Source of the DNA: Bacillota bacterium
GTDB lineage: Bacteria > Bacillota > Clostridia > Lachnospirales > Lachnospiraceae
Assembly (NCBI GenBank): GCA_023411215.1
Contig: JAEYOY010000018.1
Location: 11,291 to 75,290 of the forward strand
Direction of reading: 5' to 3'
DNA length: 64,000 nucleotides
Under the pieces are notes generated by a model. It did not search any database, was not told the origin of the DNA, and worked only from the letters and a program-made list of their open reading frames with translations. Of this stretch, positions 24,617 to 34,977 are shown in pieces. Position 1 is the first letter of the stretch; each line of letters starts with the position of its first letter. Made by a program: the position numbers and the translations under genes.

Positions 24617-25096
24617 TTATGCAATGAACCCCCGGCTTTTGTCATTCGGATCAATGAAGGTCTCATTAAGATAACCTTTGCCGTAGGTTAAGCCCGCATA
24701 GAGCTGTTGTGTATTCCTCATAACAGGACCACTATTATCGATTTGGCAAACCCCCTGGAACCCAACTAGGAGCTTATTCAGTACACTCTCGGCACTGTCT
24801 AAGGTGTCTGGAATTCTACGAAGGATTGCTTGGATAATTCTTTTATTTACATACAGATATAGACTAAGTAAATCATAGGATATCGCATAGCTATAATTTA
24901 AGGTGGCTTGTAACTCAGTTATGTATTTTTGTGCCAGCTTCAGTTCCTTATCAAAGGCCGTCATATCGCCCTTCTCAAAGGCTTCTCTTGCTTCCTTGAT
25001 TTCCGTCAGAATCATTTCATACAGTATCACCGTTAACTCACTTTTGGATGCCTGTGTCACTCTGGCAGTAAATGCCTTGATCAACTCGTTATTCAT
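24617..25096 (-). CDS. fliS: flagellar export chaperone FliS
   Basis: 159 residues, all-helical, with the FliS pattern SKSELTVILYEMILTEIKEAREAFEKGD and LNYSYAISYDLLSLYLYVNKRI. FliS binds the C-terminus of newly made flagellin and keeps it unfolded for export. It lies 29 bases downstream of the flagellin gene on the same strand with an AGGAGG ribosome site, so the two are an operon. It is about 30 residues longer than typical FliS, the extra being at the C-terminus. Confidence 0.88.
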   Translation of the reverse strand: MNNELIKAFTARVTQASKSELTVILYEMILTEIKEAREAFEKGDMTAFDKELKLAQKYITELQATLNYSYAISYDLLSLYLYVNKRIIQAILRRIPDTLDSAESVLNKLLVGFQGVCQIDNSGPVMRNTQQLYAGLTYGKGYLNETFIDPNDKSRGFIA

Positions 25097-25125
25097 ATCC
25101 CCTACCTCCTATACAATTCTAGCTA

Positions 25126-27333
25126 TTATTGCTGTAATAAGGAAAGAATTGTCTGAGGTCTTTGATTAGACTGGGCAAGCATGGAGGTTCCAGCCTGAGC
25201 TAATACGTTTTTCTGAGTATAGTTAGCCATCTCCTCTGCCATATCTACGTCCTCTATTCGGGATAAGGATTCTGTCATGTTCTCAGAGGTGGTATCCAAA
25301 TTAGCGATGGAATGCTCCAGACGATTCTGGTAAGCACCCAATTTGGAACGGATCGCAGAGACCGTATTAATCGCTGTATCCAGCAATGTTATCGCCTTCT
25401 GAGCACCTGCTGCCGTACCGATATTAACCTTATCTATCCCTAAGGTCTCCGGTGTAACTCTGGGAATACGAACCGACATAGTCTGTCCTTCGTTTGCACC
25501 AATCTGAAGATCCATAGGACCTGCATCCAGTACAGAAACGGTTACGTCAACACCCTTGTTTTCTACAGTGCTTGGTGTGGCGTCAGCATCAGCTGCTATA
25601 ATCGTTCTATCGGTAAATACTGTTTTCGGTCCTTCACTGGCGGTAAGAGGACGCGTAGTTGTTGTAACTCCCTCTTTTACGATAACATTATTTCCGTCAG
25701 TTGTTATTGTGACATTGTCATTTGGATATACTAAATCCGCTTTTGCATCATAGCCTTCTGCGACTACTTTAACCGTTGATAGTCCCAATACCTCAGCTAA
25801 ACCAGCATCACATTGTATTGAGATTTCTGAATTCTTTCCATAATTGTCAGAAACTAAAAGCAACCGATAGTTGGAAGGAAATGGTGTAGCTGTAATATCT
25901 AGTACATCATATCCTGCAACAGCAGTAGATGAATCTGAATTTGGTGTAGCATCGTTAGCAACTGCATATATTTGAAAATCAGTAGGTGCTAGCAAATTAA
26001 TTTGGCTATATATTGAAGAAATTAAATCTGTAGTATCAGCTACATTTATTGTATGTGTTGTGGTCGTCGGAGCTTTCCCAAAAGTAATCGTAATATCTCC
26101 TGTATGATTGACTGAAGTATTCGGTGCTTGCGTTATCGTATTTCCAAGTATAACAGCCTGTCTTGCATCCTGTGTAATCGTTACACCGTGTCCGCCCACT
26201 ATTATCGAATTAGGTGGTAAGCTTTTGCTGGCTTCTAATGCAGGATCTTCATCAATTATGGAATCCGTGAATTTCGATCCGATCGTTCCCGGCTTCACTT
26301 CGAATACCATCTTAAAATCATTTCGGTCAGTAACAGTTACCTTATTACCCTTAACAGATACTGTAGCAGTATTTTCAAAGTTTGAATCAGCAGTCTTAAT
26401 CTCCAGCTCAGCCTTTGCGTCATATCCCTGCACCTTAACACCCTTGGAGGTCAAGCCAAGCAGAGCACATAAATCAGCATTATCACAGAAGATTTCAACG
26501 GACTGATCTGAGCCATACTCCTTTGAAGCGAATACCAGTCTGTCACCGCTTTCTAAGGTCTTGCTGGTATAACCTGCCATATCGAGGTTTTCCGTTTTAG
26601 ACGCTTCGGCTGTAGCATCCACTGCAAATACATTGATGCTTACATTATCACATACATTTCTGATCTTCTCAAATACCTGCGCAATGGTATCCCCTTCTTC
26701 AACCTTTACGGTTTCACCATTGATATTTATCGACCCTTTTTGCAAATCACTGATCTTAGCTGAAGTTGTTGGCCCGGTAAATTCGGTTGTTGCTCCGACA
26801 ACAACTGCCTGTCTTGCATCTTGAAGAATTTTAACACCATAATTACCGATTCCAACCGTATCGGATAAGGATACTAGATTAACATTACTGTTATTGGAAT
26901 AGGATTTACGGTCTATATTACCATCCAGTAGTGTCATAGTATTGAATTCTGTAGTTTCGGAAATTCTTTTGATTTCCTGATTTAGCTGATCGATTTCGGC
27001 TTGAATTGCGATACGATCCTCTGTTGTGTAGGTGCCGTTCGCTGACTGAACTGCCAGCTCTCTCATTCTTTGCAGCATAGCTTCCACTTCTACCAATGCA
27101 CCCTCTGCTGTCTGAATAACAGAGATACCGTCAGATGCATTTCTGGATGCCTGATCAAGACCTGAGATCTGTGTTCTCATCTTTTCTGATATTGCTAAGC
27201 CTGCAGAGTCATCTGCCGCACTGTTGATACGATAGCCTGAGGATAATTTCTCTAAGCTCTTATCCAGTAAACTGTTAGTTTTCGCCAGCTGGTTGTTAGC
27301 CTTTAAAGCCGAAATATTATGGTTGATTCTCAT
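25126..27333 (-). CDS. fliC: flagellin with duplicated central domain
   Basis: 735 residues, about 2.5 times a minimal flagellin. The D0/D1 N-terminus (MRINHNISALKANNQLAKT, LEKLSSGYRINSAADDSAGL) and C-terminus (IEDVDMAEEMANYTQKNVL, ILSLLQQ) are intact. Between about 165 and 590 lie two related inserts, each opening with a GNYGVKILQDARQAV / GHGVTITQDARQAV motif and each ending near a GYDAKA sequence, so the exposed domain has been duplicated. The ATG has AGGTGA upstream. A TTGCTG-16-TATACT pair lies in its leader; no clear sigma-D promoter was found. Confidence 0.95.
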   Translation of the reverse strand: MRINHNISALKANNQLAKTNSLLDKSLEKLSSGYRINSAADDSAGLAISEKMRTQISGLDQASRNASDGISVIQTAEGALVEVEAMLQRMRELAVQSANGTYTTEDRIAIQAEIDQLNQEIKRISETTEFNTMTLLDGNIDRKSYSNNSNVNLVSLSDTVGIGNYGVKILQDARQAVVVGATTEFTGPTTSAKISDLQKGSININGETVKVEEGDTIAQVFEKIRNVCDNVSINVFAVDATAEASKTENLDMAGYTSKTLESGDRLVFASKEYGSDQSVEIFCDNADLCALLGLTSKGVKVQGYDAKAELEIKTADSNFENTATVSVKGNKVTVTDRNDFKMVFEVKPGTIGSKFTDSIIDEDPALEASKSLPPNSIIVGGHGVTITQDARQAVILGNTITQAPNTSVNHTGDITITFGKAPTTTTHTINVADTTDLISSIYSQINLLAPTDFQIYAVANDATPNSDSSTAVAGYDVLDITATPFPSNYRLLLVSDNYGKNSEISIQCDAGLAEVLGLSTVKVVAEGYDAKADLVYPNDNVTITTDGNNVIVKEGVTTTTRPLTASEGPKTVFTDRTIIAADADATPSTVENKGVDVTVSVLDAGPMDLQIGANEGQTMSVRIPRVTPETLGIDKVNIGTAAGAQKAITLLDTAINTVSAIRSKLGAYQNRLEHSIANLDTTSENMTESLSRIEDVDMAEEMANYTQKNVLAQAGTSMLAQSNQRPQTILSLLQQ

Positions 27334-27543
27334 GAAGTATCACCTAATCCCTTTCTGTTTCGGCAGCCATCCCCCTCCGTGTTATGATGGTTCGCACGAT
27401 ATTATTCTTAGTATAATTTATTGTCTTAAATCAGCAACCTCCATGTGGCTGATATACATCTGACTTGGTAGATCTATGAAGCAATTTCTACACTAACCAC
27501 TAAGCTGCATCTGCGATGCAGTATAAGCATTGTGAATTGCTTT

Positions 27544-30500
27544 TTAATTCACATTGTTCTCCGCTAATCGTACTGTTTGAACAATTGCTTTTGCCAAACG
27601 GTATAAAGCACGTTCTGCATTAAGATCTTCTTCGGTGCTCTGTCCCAAATTCTTAGGATTCTGATAATTGTAACTCTCATAATCTATGTCGGATATACCA
27701 AAATCCAGTTGCTTTAAGTTTATATTACTTTCCTTTGCCGCCGTTTCAATCTCAGCTGCCTCCCTTTGAAGCCTCTTCAATCCATGTCGGTCATCACAGG
27801 CGATAAAGCCCTTTACGGATTTCTCCTTTAAGGAAAATTCCGCTTTGATATTACCAAGCTCCTTTGACCAAACGGTAACAGATACTCTCCCGGTGATCCC
27901 GGAACCCCGAAGAATAGTCAGGTTCATGTTCGTTATCCCCTTCTCGGTCTCAATCGGTATCTGGTAAAATTCCCGCGATGCCATATTACGTAAGAAGGTC
28001 ATCTGTTGCCCGATATTCTTAAGCTCTGCCAGCTTACTGCTATCTATGGTTTCCTGTGAACATGCCTGTGTAAGCGCTTCCTTCGCCTGGGTTTCTAAGC
28101 TTATATAGGCTTCATTCATAGAAGACTTATCGATTAATGTATCGGATATTTCATACAATTCCTTTAGCTTATTTTCAGAATTTTCGATACTATTTTCATT
28201 TTGCCTCTTCAAAAGCCTTACAATCGGCGAGCTTCCATTGCTTAATATATGATTGGCAATCATGATATTCTGTGGTGAACCGGTCATCTGATAGTCTTTC
28301 AGGAAACGAAGAGACTGCTCAGAATTCTTGTACAATTCCCTGATTTGCTGCACCTTCTGCATATATCTCTCACCGGAGGTATCCTCTCCCTCTGCCATCT
28401 CCTGCAGCTGCTCCAATAGCTTCTCCAGCGGTACATTCTTTATCGTCTCCCACAGATCATTATCAGCTGCATTAGCAGATGTTTCTGCTGAAAGCGCCTC
28501 CTGCGCTGCTGCCATCATTCCCCCTGCTTGTTGCAGGTTTCTGAGCTTCTCCGGGGAGATTTCCTCTGCAATCTGCTTAACTACCCGGTCAAGATACTTC
28601 TCCTGCTCCTCTTGCCGGGCTTCCTTACGTGCATTATCATTAAGCGTCTCTTCCATAGGATTCGAGAAACCTTTTATCTGTTCTGCAATACTCTCCTTAT
28701 TACGGTTTAGCCCTGTTAGTATACCAAACTCATCGTCAATTGCCGCAGACACACTTCCACGCCTTCTGGTCTGCACGGAAGTAAGCAGATGTGACAGAGT
28801 CACCTCCTGATCAGCCTTTATCACGGCTCCAAGTGCAGCCCCATCCGATTTCTCGACATTATACAGAAGTCGGTAAATACCGATATATGCCTTACGTTCC
28901 TGAGGAGTTATTCCATTCTCCCTCTCCAGCTTATGAAGGTAATTACTGAACTTATCCTCTGAGCTAATTCCCTGCTCCTCTTTCATCCGGTCAATTACGG
29001 TGTTAAGCTCATCAATCGGCATACTCAAGGGATTAACGCCTTCTTTTATCATCCTTACGGTTACTGCCGGATGGAGGTTGTGCATAACAGAGGTTACCTG
29101 TTTATCGTAAGCTTTAACCTGGTCAATCGCCTCTTGGGTTATCTCCATGCTGTTATATCCAAGAATTCGAACCGCTCTTTGATTTGCCTGAGTATTCTCA
29201 ATATTTAACTCGGATAACAGAGAATCCATATTGGAGAATGCTTTACGAATCGAATCTCCGTACTCTGCATTCGGAACCGTACCCAGAGTCTCGTAGGTAA
29301 TTCCCGCCTTCTCAAAATCAGCGATTAGCTTTGTACCGGAGGAAATAAGGCTTGGTAAGGTCTGGGTTGTTCTCTCGGCCAACGTAGCACCCAAAATTGC
29401 ACAAGGCAAGCGTTTTAACTGATCTATGTTCTGTGTGGTGGTTCGTAAAGTATGCAGCGCTTCCGTAGTACCTTCTGCCTCTGCTTCACTCAGCAGCTTC
29501 TTATAATAACTGTCTTCCAGCTTACGAAGCTCCTCTACTACCTTCTCCAGTCTCTCTGTCTCAATATGTATTCCCTTATTCTCCAGTCTTCTGGCGGCTT
29601 CAATAGTCATCTTAAGACGGATTTCCTCCAATTGTCTCTTAGCCTTCACTTCCACATAATCGCGGTTAGCCGGGGGATTTTCTTCACCGACTTTATACTC
29701 TGAGTCTTCTGGGAAATCTTCCGTTTCCTCCGCCTTTCCCTTATTTGCCGATATCTTACCCGAGGACAGGTCCTCCTGAACTGCAGCAAGATTCTTGATG
29801 TTCAACTCAAGCTTTTCATCAATTGCATAGGTTACGGCTTCCTCCCCGATGGTGTTAATATTTGTTATTATGTGCTCTAAAGCCGGAATACTTTGTGTAG
29901 CCAGTGTTACATCTTTGGGTACTGTTCCGCTCTTCATCCCTTCCATAATTCGGTCCAAGATAATGTCTGTACCTGTATTTGCCTTAATTTCATCTAGTTT
30001 TTTCTTATAGGTGAAAGTTCTCGAAGTTACAGGAAGCTCGTTCTCCAGCAGCCATCTTGCATCTGAAAGATTCTCAGTGTTAACCTCATACCCAGCCTCG
30101 CGGATAACCTCCTTAACCTGACCTTCCAGTTCTCCCCATTCTTTATCTGTAAGCGCTTTCCGTTTCTCCTGATTCTTCGCACTGCCACTGTAATAAGCCT
30201 TATAAATGTTCTCAATGGTTGGTTCTGCTTCCCGTGCAATCAGATATTTCATCGCCTTATCATCTATCTTTACTACCGTATCACTAAGCGCTATGGCTTT
30301 CTGAATACGATCGATATTCTGTTTTGTTACCGGAAGCTTCTCTTCCTTTAGCCTTGCTGTTATCTCAACTTCCGTAATCTTAACTGAACTTCCTTCACCG
30401 GCCTGCTGCGTATCGACCGTACCGACTTGTGTCATCGCTGCTTTCACTCTGTTGATTGCTTCATATAAGCCGTTGACACTTAGTGTCTCTGCCAAAAATC

Positions 30501-30987
30501 CTTCCCTCTCCAACGCCTTATAGTCCTGCTCCGTGAATTTGATGCTGACCTCTTCCAGCTTCGTCAGTGCTTCTCTACATGTTTTTTCCTTCTCCGCCTG
30601 TTTTGCAGCCTGCTCCTTCTGTGATCGCATGGTCTCCCAATCTTTTTCCTTGACCGTTATCGCCTTGATTGTCTGGCGAAGAGCTTTCACATTTCCCTCC
30701 AGCAATTTGAGCTCAATCTCAGTGTTTGAAGCCTTTATGACCTCAAAGGTCTTACTTTCTCCCGGAGCAGCATACTTCAGTACTTCCTTTGAGGTAACCA
30801 CTTTTTGACCATCAAAATCGAGGGTTACCTGCTCATCAACAGCTACCACGGTTCCCGTAATCACTTGTCTCGGCTTCAGATAAGCCATCCCCTCGCTATT
30901 TTTATGCTGTTCAACTGTCATCTGGGAGCCGCTGCTCCTTCTTGCAGTTATTTTTTTATTAACTTCCAGTGAAGCACCGAAAACCAT
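27544..30987 (-). CDS. DUF6240-like, FliK-like C-terminus
   Basis: 1147 residues, mostly charged helical repeats with many short related helices (patterns such as LPVTxxNIDRIQKAI, TRxFTYKKKLDEIKA). The last 170 residues, with MNLTILRGSGITGRVSVTVW and LGNIKAEFSLKEKSVKGFIAC, resemble the hook-length control domain of FliK (beta-rich core then helix). Its location directly before flagellin and fliS fits a flagellar role, and an N-terminal ruler-like stretch would fit too, but this is inference. GGAGG lies 5 bases before the ATG at 30987; ATGs at 31014 and upstream are alternatives. Confidence 0.72.
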   Translation of the reverse strand: MVFGASLEVNKKITARRSSGSQMTVEQHKNSEGMAYLKPRQVITGTVVAVDEQVTLDFDGQKVVTSKEVLKYAAPGESKTFEVIKASNTEIELKLLEGNVKALRQTIKAITVKEKDWETMRSQKEQAAKQAEKEKTCREALTKLEEVSIKFTEQDYKALEREGFLAETLSVNGLYEAINRVKAAMTQVGTVDTQQAGEGSSVKITEVEITARLKEEKLPVTKQNIDRIQKAIALSDTVVKIDDKAMKYLIAREAEPTIENIYKAYYSGSAKNQEKRKALTDKEWGELEGQVKEVIREAGYEVNTENLSDARWLLENELPVTSRTFTYKKKLDEIKANTGTDIILDRIMEGMKSGTVPKDVTLATQSIPALEHIITNINTIGEEAVTYAIDEKLELNIKNLAAVQEDLSSGKISANKGKAEETEDFPEDSEYKVGEENPPANRDYVEVKAKRQLEEIRLKMTIEAARRLENKGIHIETERLEKVVEELRKLEDSYYKKLLSEAEAEGTTEALHTLRTTTQNIDQLKRLPCAILGATLAERTTQTLPSLISSGTKLIADFEKAGITYETLGTVPNAEYGDSIRKAFSNMDSLLSELNIENTQANQRAVRILGYNSMEITQEAIDQVKAYDKQVTSVMHNLHPAVTVRMIKEGVNPLSMPIDELNTVIDRMKEEQGISSEDKFSNYLHKLERENGITPQERKAYIGIYRLLYNVEKSDGAALGAVIKADQEVTLSHLLTSVQTRRRGSVSAAIDDEFGILTGLNRNKESIAEQIKGFSNPMEETLNDNARKEARQEEQEKYLDRVVKQIAEEISPEKLRNLQQAGGMMAAAQEALSAETSANAADNDLWETIKNVPLEKLLEQLQEMAEGEDTSGERYMQKVQQIRELYKNSEQSLRFLKDYQMTGSPQNIMIANHILSNGSSPIVRLLKRQNENSIENSENKLKELYEISDTLIDKSSMNEAYISLETQAKEALTQACSQETIDSSKLAELKNIGQQMTFLRNMASREFYQIPIETEKGITNMNLTILRGSGITGRVSVTVWSKELGNIKAEFSLKEKSVKGFIACDDRHGLKRLQREAAEIETAAKESNINLKQLDFGISDIDYESYNYQNPKNLGQSTEEDLNAERALYRLAKAIVQTVRLAENNVN

Positions 30988-31199
30988 CATTACCTCCATA
31001 ATGCTTGAATGCATGAATATTATCCTGTGATTTATTTCGGACGAAAGGACAAAAAACTTAACCGGTATCCGGCTATAAACCAATGAACGAATTATTTTAT
31101 ATGATACTTCTTACTTGGCTGCTTTTCGAATAAACATGAAACAACAATATATTTAGTCTGATCCTATACGGGATTATGGCTATCTTATAGGAGGTTACT

Positions 31200-32957
31200 A
31201 TGCATCAAATGCTTCGAAAACGAATTCTTGCCCTCATCCTATTCCTGTGCCTTTCTTTTTCGTTTATTGGCTGCAGTTTGCAAACCAAACAAGAAAAACA
31301 ACAGGGCCGATTTGATGATTTTATGAATAATCTCTTCGTTCAAGAGGTTCAGTCTGACAGCCTCTCCTTGAATTATTCTCTGGCAGAGCCTGAGAACTAT
31401 GGAATACAAGCAACAGAGGCAACCTTTGGGGAATACAGCGTAAACAGGATGAATAAAGATCATATGCTGTCAGAGAATCACTTAAATTACTTACTATCCT
31501 TTGATTACTCCCTTTTATCAAAGGAGCAGCAGCTGACCTACGATATCGTAAAGAATTATCTTGAGACTGATCTTTCCCTGGGCAAATTTGATTACTATTA
31601 TGAATGTCTCGGTCCGACTACGGGAATTCAGGCTCAGCTCCCCATTCTGCTTGCAGAATATAGCTTTCACCAGAAGTCAGACATTGATGAATATCTTCGC
31701 CTTCTTCCACGTATCCGTGATTACTATTCCGATATCCTCCAATATGAAAGAGAGAAATCCGCTCATGGCCTCTTCATGAGTGATGCAGTGGCAAAAAGAA
31801 TTATAGCGCAATGCAAGGCCTTTATAGCCGATCCTGAGAATAATTTTTTAATAACATATTTTAATGATAAAATTTCTGGCTATACTAACCTGTCCAAGAA
31901 GGATAAAGCTGCCTATATGGCTGCTAATACAGAGATTGTTCTCACCTATGTTATACCTGCATATCAGATGATGATTGACGCTTTACAGGAGCTGATGGGC
32001 TCCGGAACGAATAAAGGCGGACTGTACTATTATCCCGAGGGGCAGGACTATTATGAATGTCTTGTAAAGTATAAAACCGGATCTGATAAGAGTATGGAGG
32101 AAATAATCGATCTACTGGAAGCTGCAATTGATGACGGAATTGTAGATATCACATCCTTAACCTTATCCGATAAAAACATTATCGATAAATACCTGGATTT
32201 TAACTCCTTCCCCATTACCAATCCGGAGGATATTATGCTGGACCTTAAGAAGGATATCGCTAAGGATTTTCCGGAAGCGCAGACAGTAAACTGTAATATA
32301 AAATATGTACCGGAGGCTTTGGCAAAATATCTGAGTCCTGCCATGTATCTCGTTCCCCCTATTGATAGCTACAAGAATAACAATATCTATATCAATGGCA
32401 ATGATGAAAAGACCTTATCCATGATCTATACTACGGTTGCTCATGAGGGTTATCCGGGTCATTTGTATCAGTGTGTCCATTTCCGCAGCCAGAATCCGGC
32501 GCCCATTCGAAGTGTTATGAATTTTATGGGCTATGATGAGGGCTGGGCAACCTATGTTGAGATGTATTCCTATCGTTTTGCAGGAATTGATAAGAACCTT
32601 GCCGAGTTCTTAAAAGCGAATAACATCGTCATACTTTGTATGTATGCCAGAGCGGACATTGGTATACACTACGAGGGCTGGAACAAAAAAACCACTATGA
32701 AATACGTAATGAATTTTATCGGTGATGCCGCAATCTCTGAGCATATATATAATACCTTACTCGAAGAGCCTGCGATCTACCTTCCTTATGCGGTGGGTTA
32801 TCTGGAGATACAGGAATTAAGAGGGAAAGCAGAGCTCGCCTTAGGGGAAGACTTTGTAGCAAAAGACTTTCATCAATTCCTCCTGGATATCGGTCCGGCT
32901 CAATTCGGAATAATTGATGATTACATGAATGCCTGGATCACTCAAAAATCCAGATAA
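31200..32957 (+). CDS. DUF885 family lipoprotein, putative metallopeptidase
   Basis: 585 residues. A signal peptide ends in the lipobox FIGC (Cys25). The body is all-helical DUF885, with HEGYPGH at 415-421 as the zinc site (H-E-x4-H variant) and GYDEGWATYVEMYSYRF downstream supplying the third ligand, as in gluzincin-like peptidases. It is probably a membrane-anchored exported metallopeptidase; substrate unknown. AGGAGG precedes the ATG. It is monocistronic; pckA downstream has its own promoter. Confidence 0.88.
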   Translation: MHQMLRKRILALILFLCLSFSFIGCSLQTKQEKQQGRFDDFMNNLFVQEVQSDSLSLNYSLAEPENYGIQATEATFGEYSVNRMNKDHMLSENHLNYLLSFDYSLLSKEQQLTYDIVKNYLETDLSLGKFDYYYECLGPTTGIQAQLPILLAEYSFHQKSDIDEYLRLLPRIRDYYSDILQYEREKSAHGLFMSDAVAKRIIAQCKAFIADPENNFLITYFNDKISGYTNLSKKDKAAYMAANTEIVLTYVIPAYQMMIDALQELMGSGTNKGGLYYYPEGQDYYECLVKYKTGSDKSMEEIIDLLEAAIDDGIVDITSLTLSDKNIIDKYLDFNSFPITNPEDIMLDLKKDIAKDFPEAQTVNCNIKYVPEALAKYLSPAMYLVPPIDSYKNNNIYINGNDEKTLSMIYTTVAHEGYPGHLYQCVHFRSQNPAPIRSVMNFMGYDEGWATYVEMYSYRFAGIDKNLAEFLKANNIVILCMYARADIGIHYEGWNKKTTMKYVMNFIGDAAISEHIYNTLLEEPAIYLPYAVGYLEIQELRGKAELALGEDFVAKDFHQFLLDIGPAQFGIIDDYMNAWITQKSR

Positions 32958-33022
32958 AAGATAGTTCCTCATTAGATTGTAGATTTTTCTTGTAATTTAT
33001 CTATAGGTTTTCTGTTAATTTA

Positions 33023-33051
33023 TTGACATTTACAACCATCGGTTTTATACT
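33023..33051 (+). promoter_or_regulatory. sigma-A promoter of pckA
   Basis: TTGACA (33023-33028), 17-base spacer, TATACT (33046-33051), giving a leader of about 90 bases before the pckA ATG. Confidence 0.8.
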
Positions 33052-33150
33052 TAAGGTGGCGGACAATTATTATATATTACACTTCAAGTTCTATTTATTC
33101 TACATATAATTCAGAATAATGGAACAATTCAAAAAATAGGAGGATGTAAA

Positions 33151-34806
33151 ATGTCAACAAAAGCGTATTTTAAACACGACGAAATCGGCGCTAACAAACC
33201 CGGTTTTTCCAAAACACGTTCTATCATTGAAGTAGCATTCTATGGTAACAATGTTGTTAAGATTAACACTCTTAGAGAGGCTTATGAACTCGCTAAGAAT
33301 TCACCCGGAACAGTAGTAACTGATATGCCGGTTTATCGTGGCGAGGATTTCGGTCTTGAGAAAGATGCAAAGGTATTATTATTTAATGATGGATTTGTAA
33401 CGGGCCGCGCTGCAGCTGCAAGAAAAATCACCGGTGAGCCCGGTGTAGACACCGAAAACCTGAACAGTAAGGTAATGGATGCCATCTATGATACCAGATA
33501 TTCCACACTTTACCATGCTGAGGTATTTATCGGATTGGATCCTGAATTTATGGTTAAAGCTCATTTGCTGATTCCGGAAGGCGAAGAGAACATTCTTTAC
33601 TCCTGGATGCTGAACTTCCAGTATATGTCTGATGAGTATGTAAGAATGTACAAGGCATCCAGACCGATCGGTGATGAATGCGATATCTATATCTTCTCCA
33701 ATCCTCAGTGGAAACATCCTGAGCATCCCATGGGATTAACATATTTCAACACCACCACCAACTGTGCTGCTCTTCTTGGTATGAGATATTTCGGTGAGCA
33801 TAAGAAGGGTACTCTTACCATTGCATGGGCTATTGCTAACCGTAATGGTTATGCTTCCTGTCATGGCGGTCAGAAGAGATATAACCTTGGCGATGGCAAA
33901 TCCTATGTAGCTTCCGTATTCGGTCTTTCCGGTTCTGGTAAGTCCACAATAACTCATGCTAAGCATGGTGGTAAGTATGATGTAACCGTTCTTCACGATG
34001 ATGCTTTCATTATCAATACAGAGACCGGTTCCTCCATCGCATTAGAGCCTACCTATTTCGATAAGACACAGGATTATCCTACCAATTGCGAGGATAATAA
34101 ATTCCTATTAACCGCTCAGAACTGTTCTGCAACCTTAGATGATGAAGGCAAGATCGTTCTTGTTACCGAAGATATCCGTAACGGTAATGGTCGTGCGATT
34201 AAGTCTAAGTTATGGTCTCCGAACCGCGTAGATAAGATCCCTGAAGCAGTAGACTCCATCTTCTGGATTATGAAGGATCCTACTCTACCTCCGATTATTA
34301 AGTTAAAAGGCGCATCCCTTGCTTCCGTTATGGGTGCTACTCTTGCAACTAAGAGAACTACAGCTGAGCGTCTTGCTCCCGGCGTAGACCCTAACGCATT
34401 GGTTGTAGAGCCTTATGCCAACCCGTTCCGTACCTATCCTTTAGTAAATGATTATGAGAAATTCAAGAAATTAGTTGGTGAGAAGAATGTAGATTGTTAC
34501 GTAATCAACACCGGTGATTTCATGGGTAAGAAGGTAAAACCGGCTGATACATTAGGAATAATTGAGGCAATTGTTGAAGGTAAGACTAACTTCAAGCAGT
34601 GGGGACCTTTCGAAGATATCGAAATCTTCGAGTGGGAAGGCTTTGTTCCTAATTTAGACGATGCAGAGTACAAGGCTCAGTTGAAGGCTAGAATGCTTGA
34701 CAGAATTGAATTCGTTCAGTCAAGAGAGACCGATAAGGGTGGCTTTGATAAACTTCCTGAAGATGCATTAGCAGCTCTAAAAAAGGTTGTTTCTGAATTA
34801 GCATAA
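33151..34806 (+). CDS. pckA: phosphoenolpyruvate carboxykinase (ATP)
   Basis: 551 residues. The kinase P-loop is VFGLSGSGKSTITHAKHGG, with VLHDDAFIINTETG as the metal-binding segment and the C-terminal ATLATKRTTAERLAPG region. PEPCK interconverts oxaloacetate and PEP; in fermenting anaerobes it often works in the carboxylating, ATP-forming direction towards succinate or malate. AGGAGG lies 7 bases before the ATG. A strong promoter lies upstream and a terminator at 34832-34880. Codon use is highly biased, consistent with high expression. Confidence 0.95.
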   Translation: MSTKAYFKHDEIGANKPGFSKTRSIIEVAFYGNNVVKINTLREAYELAKNSPGTVVTDMPVYRGEDFGLEKDAKVLLFNDGFVTGRAAAARKITGEPGVDTENLNSKVMDAIYDTRYSTLYHAEVFIGLDPEFMVKAHLLIPEGEENILYSWMLNFQYMSDEYVRMYKASRPIGDECDIYIFSNPQWKHPEHPMGLTYFNTTTNCAALLGMRYFGEHKKGTLTIAWAIANRNGYASCHGGQKRYNLGDGKSYVASVFGLSGSGKSTITHAKHGGKYDVTVLHDDAFIINTETGSSIALEPTYFDKTQDYPTNCEDNKFLLTAQNCSATLDDEGKIVLVTEDIRNGNGRAIKSKLWSPNRVDKIPEAVDSIFWIMKDPTLPPIIKLKGASLASVMGATLATKRTTAERLAPGVDPNALVVEPYANPFRTYPLVNDYEKFKKLVGEKNVDCYVINTGDFMGKKVKPADTLGIIEAIVEGKTNFKQWGPFEDIEIFEWEGFVPNLDDAEYKAQLKARMLDRIEFVQSRETDKGGFDKLPEDALAALKKVVSELA

Positions 34807-34831
34807 TTTGACTTAATATAGTGCCCAAAAA

Positions 34832-34880
34832 GAGCTACAAGCAGATATGGATTAACCATAGACTGCTTGTAGCTCTTTTA
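34832..34880 (+). terminator. terminator after pckA
   Basis: GAGCTACAAGCAG and CTGCTTGTAGCTC form a perfect 13-bp stem followed by TTTTATT. Confidence 0.92.
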
Positions 34881-34977
34881 TTCATGACAATAGAAAGTAC
34901 ACGAAGCGTACCTTCTTTCATTAAAAGCCGGATAGCAAACCCGATCGCTCTTCCTTCGTCAGATCCGGTCATCGTAA

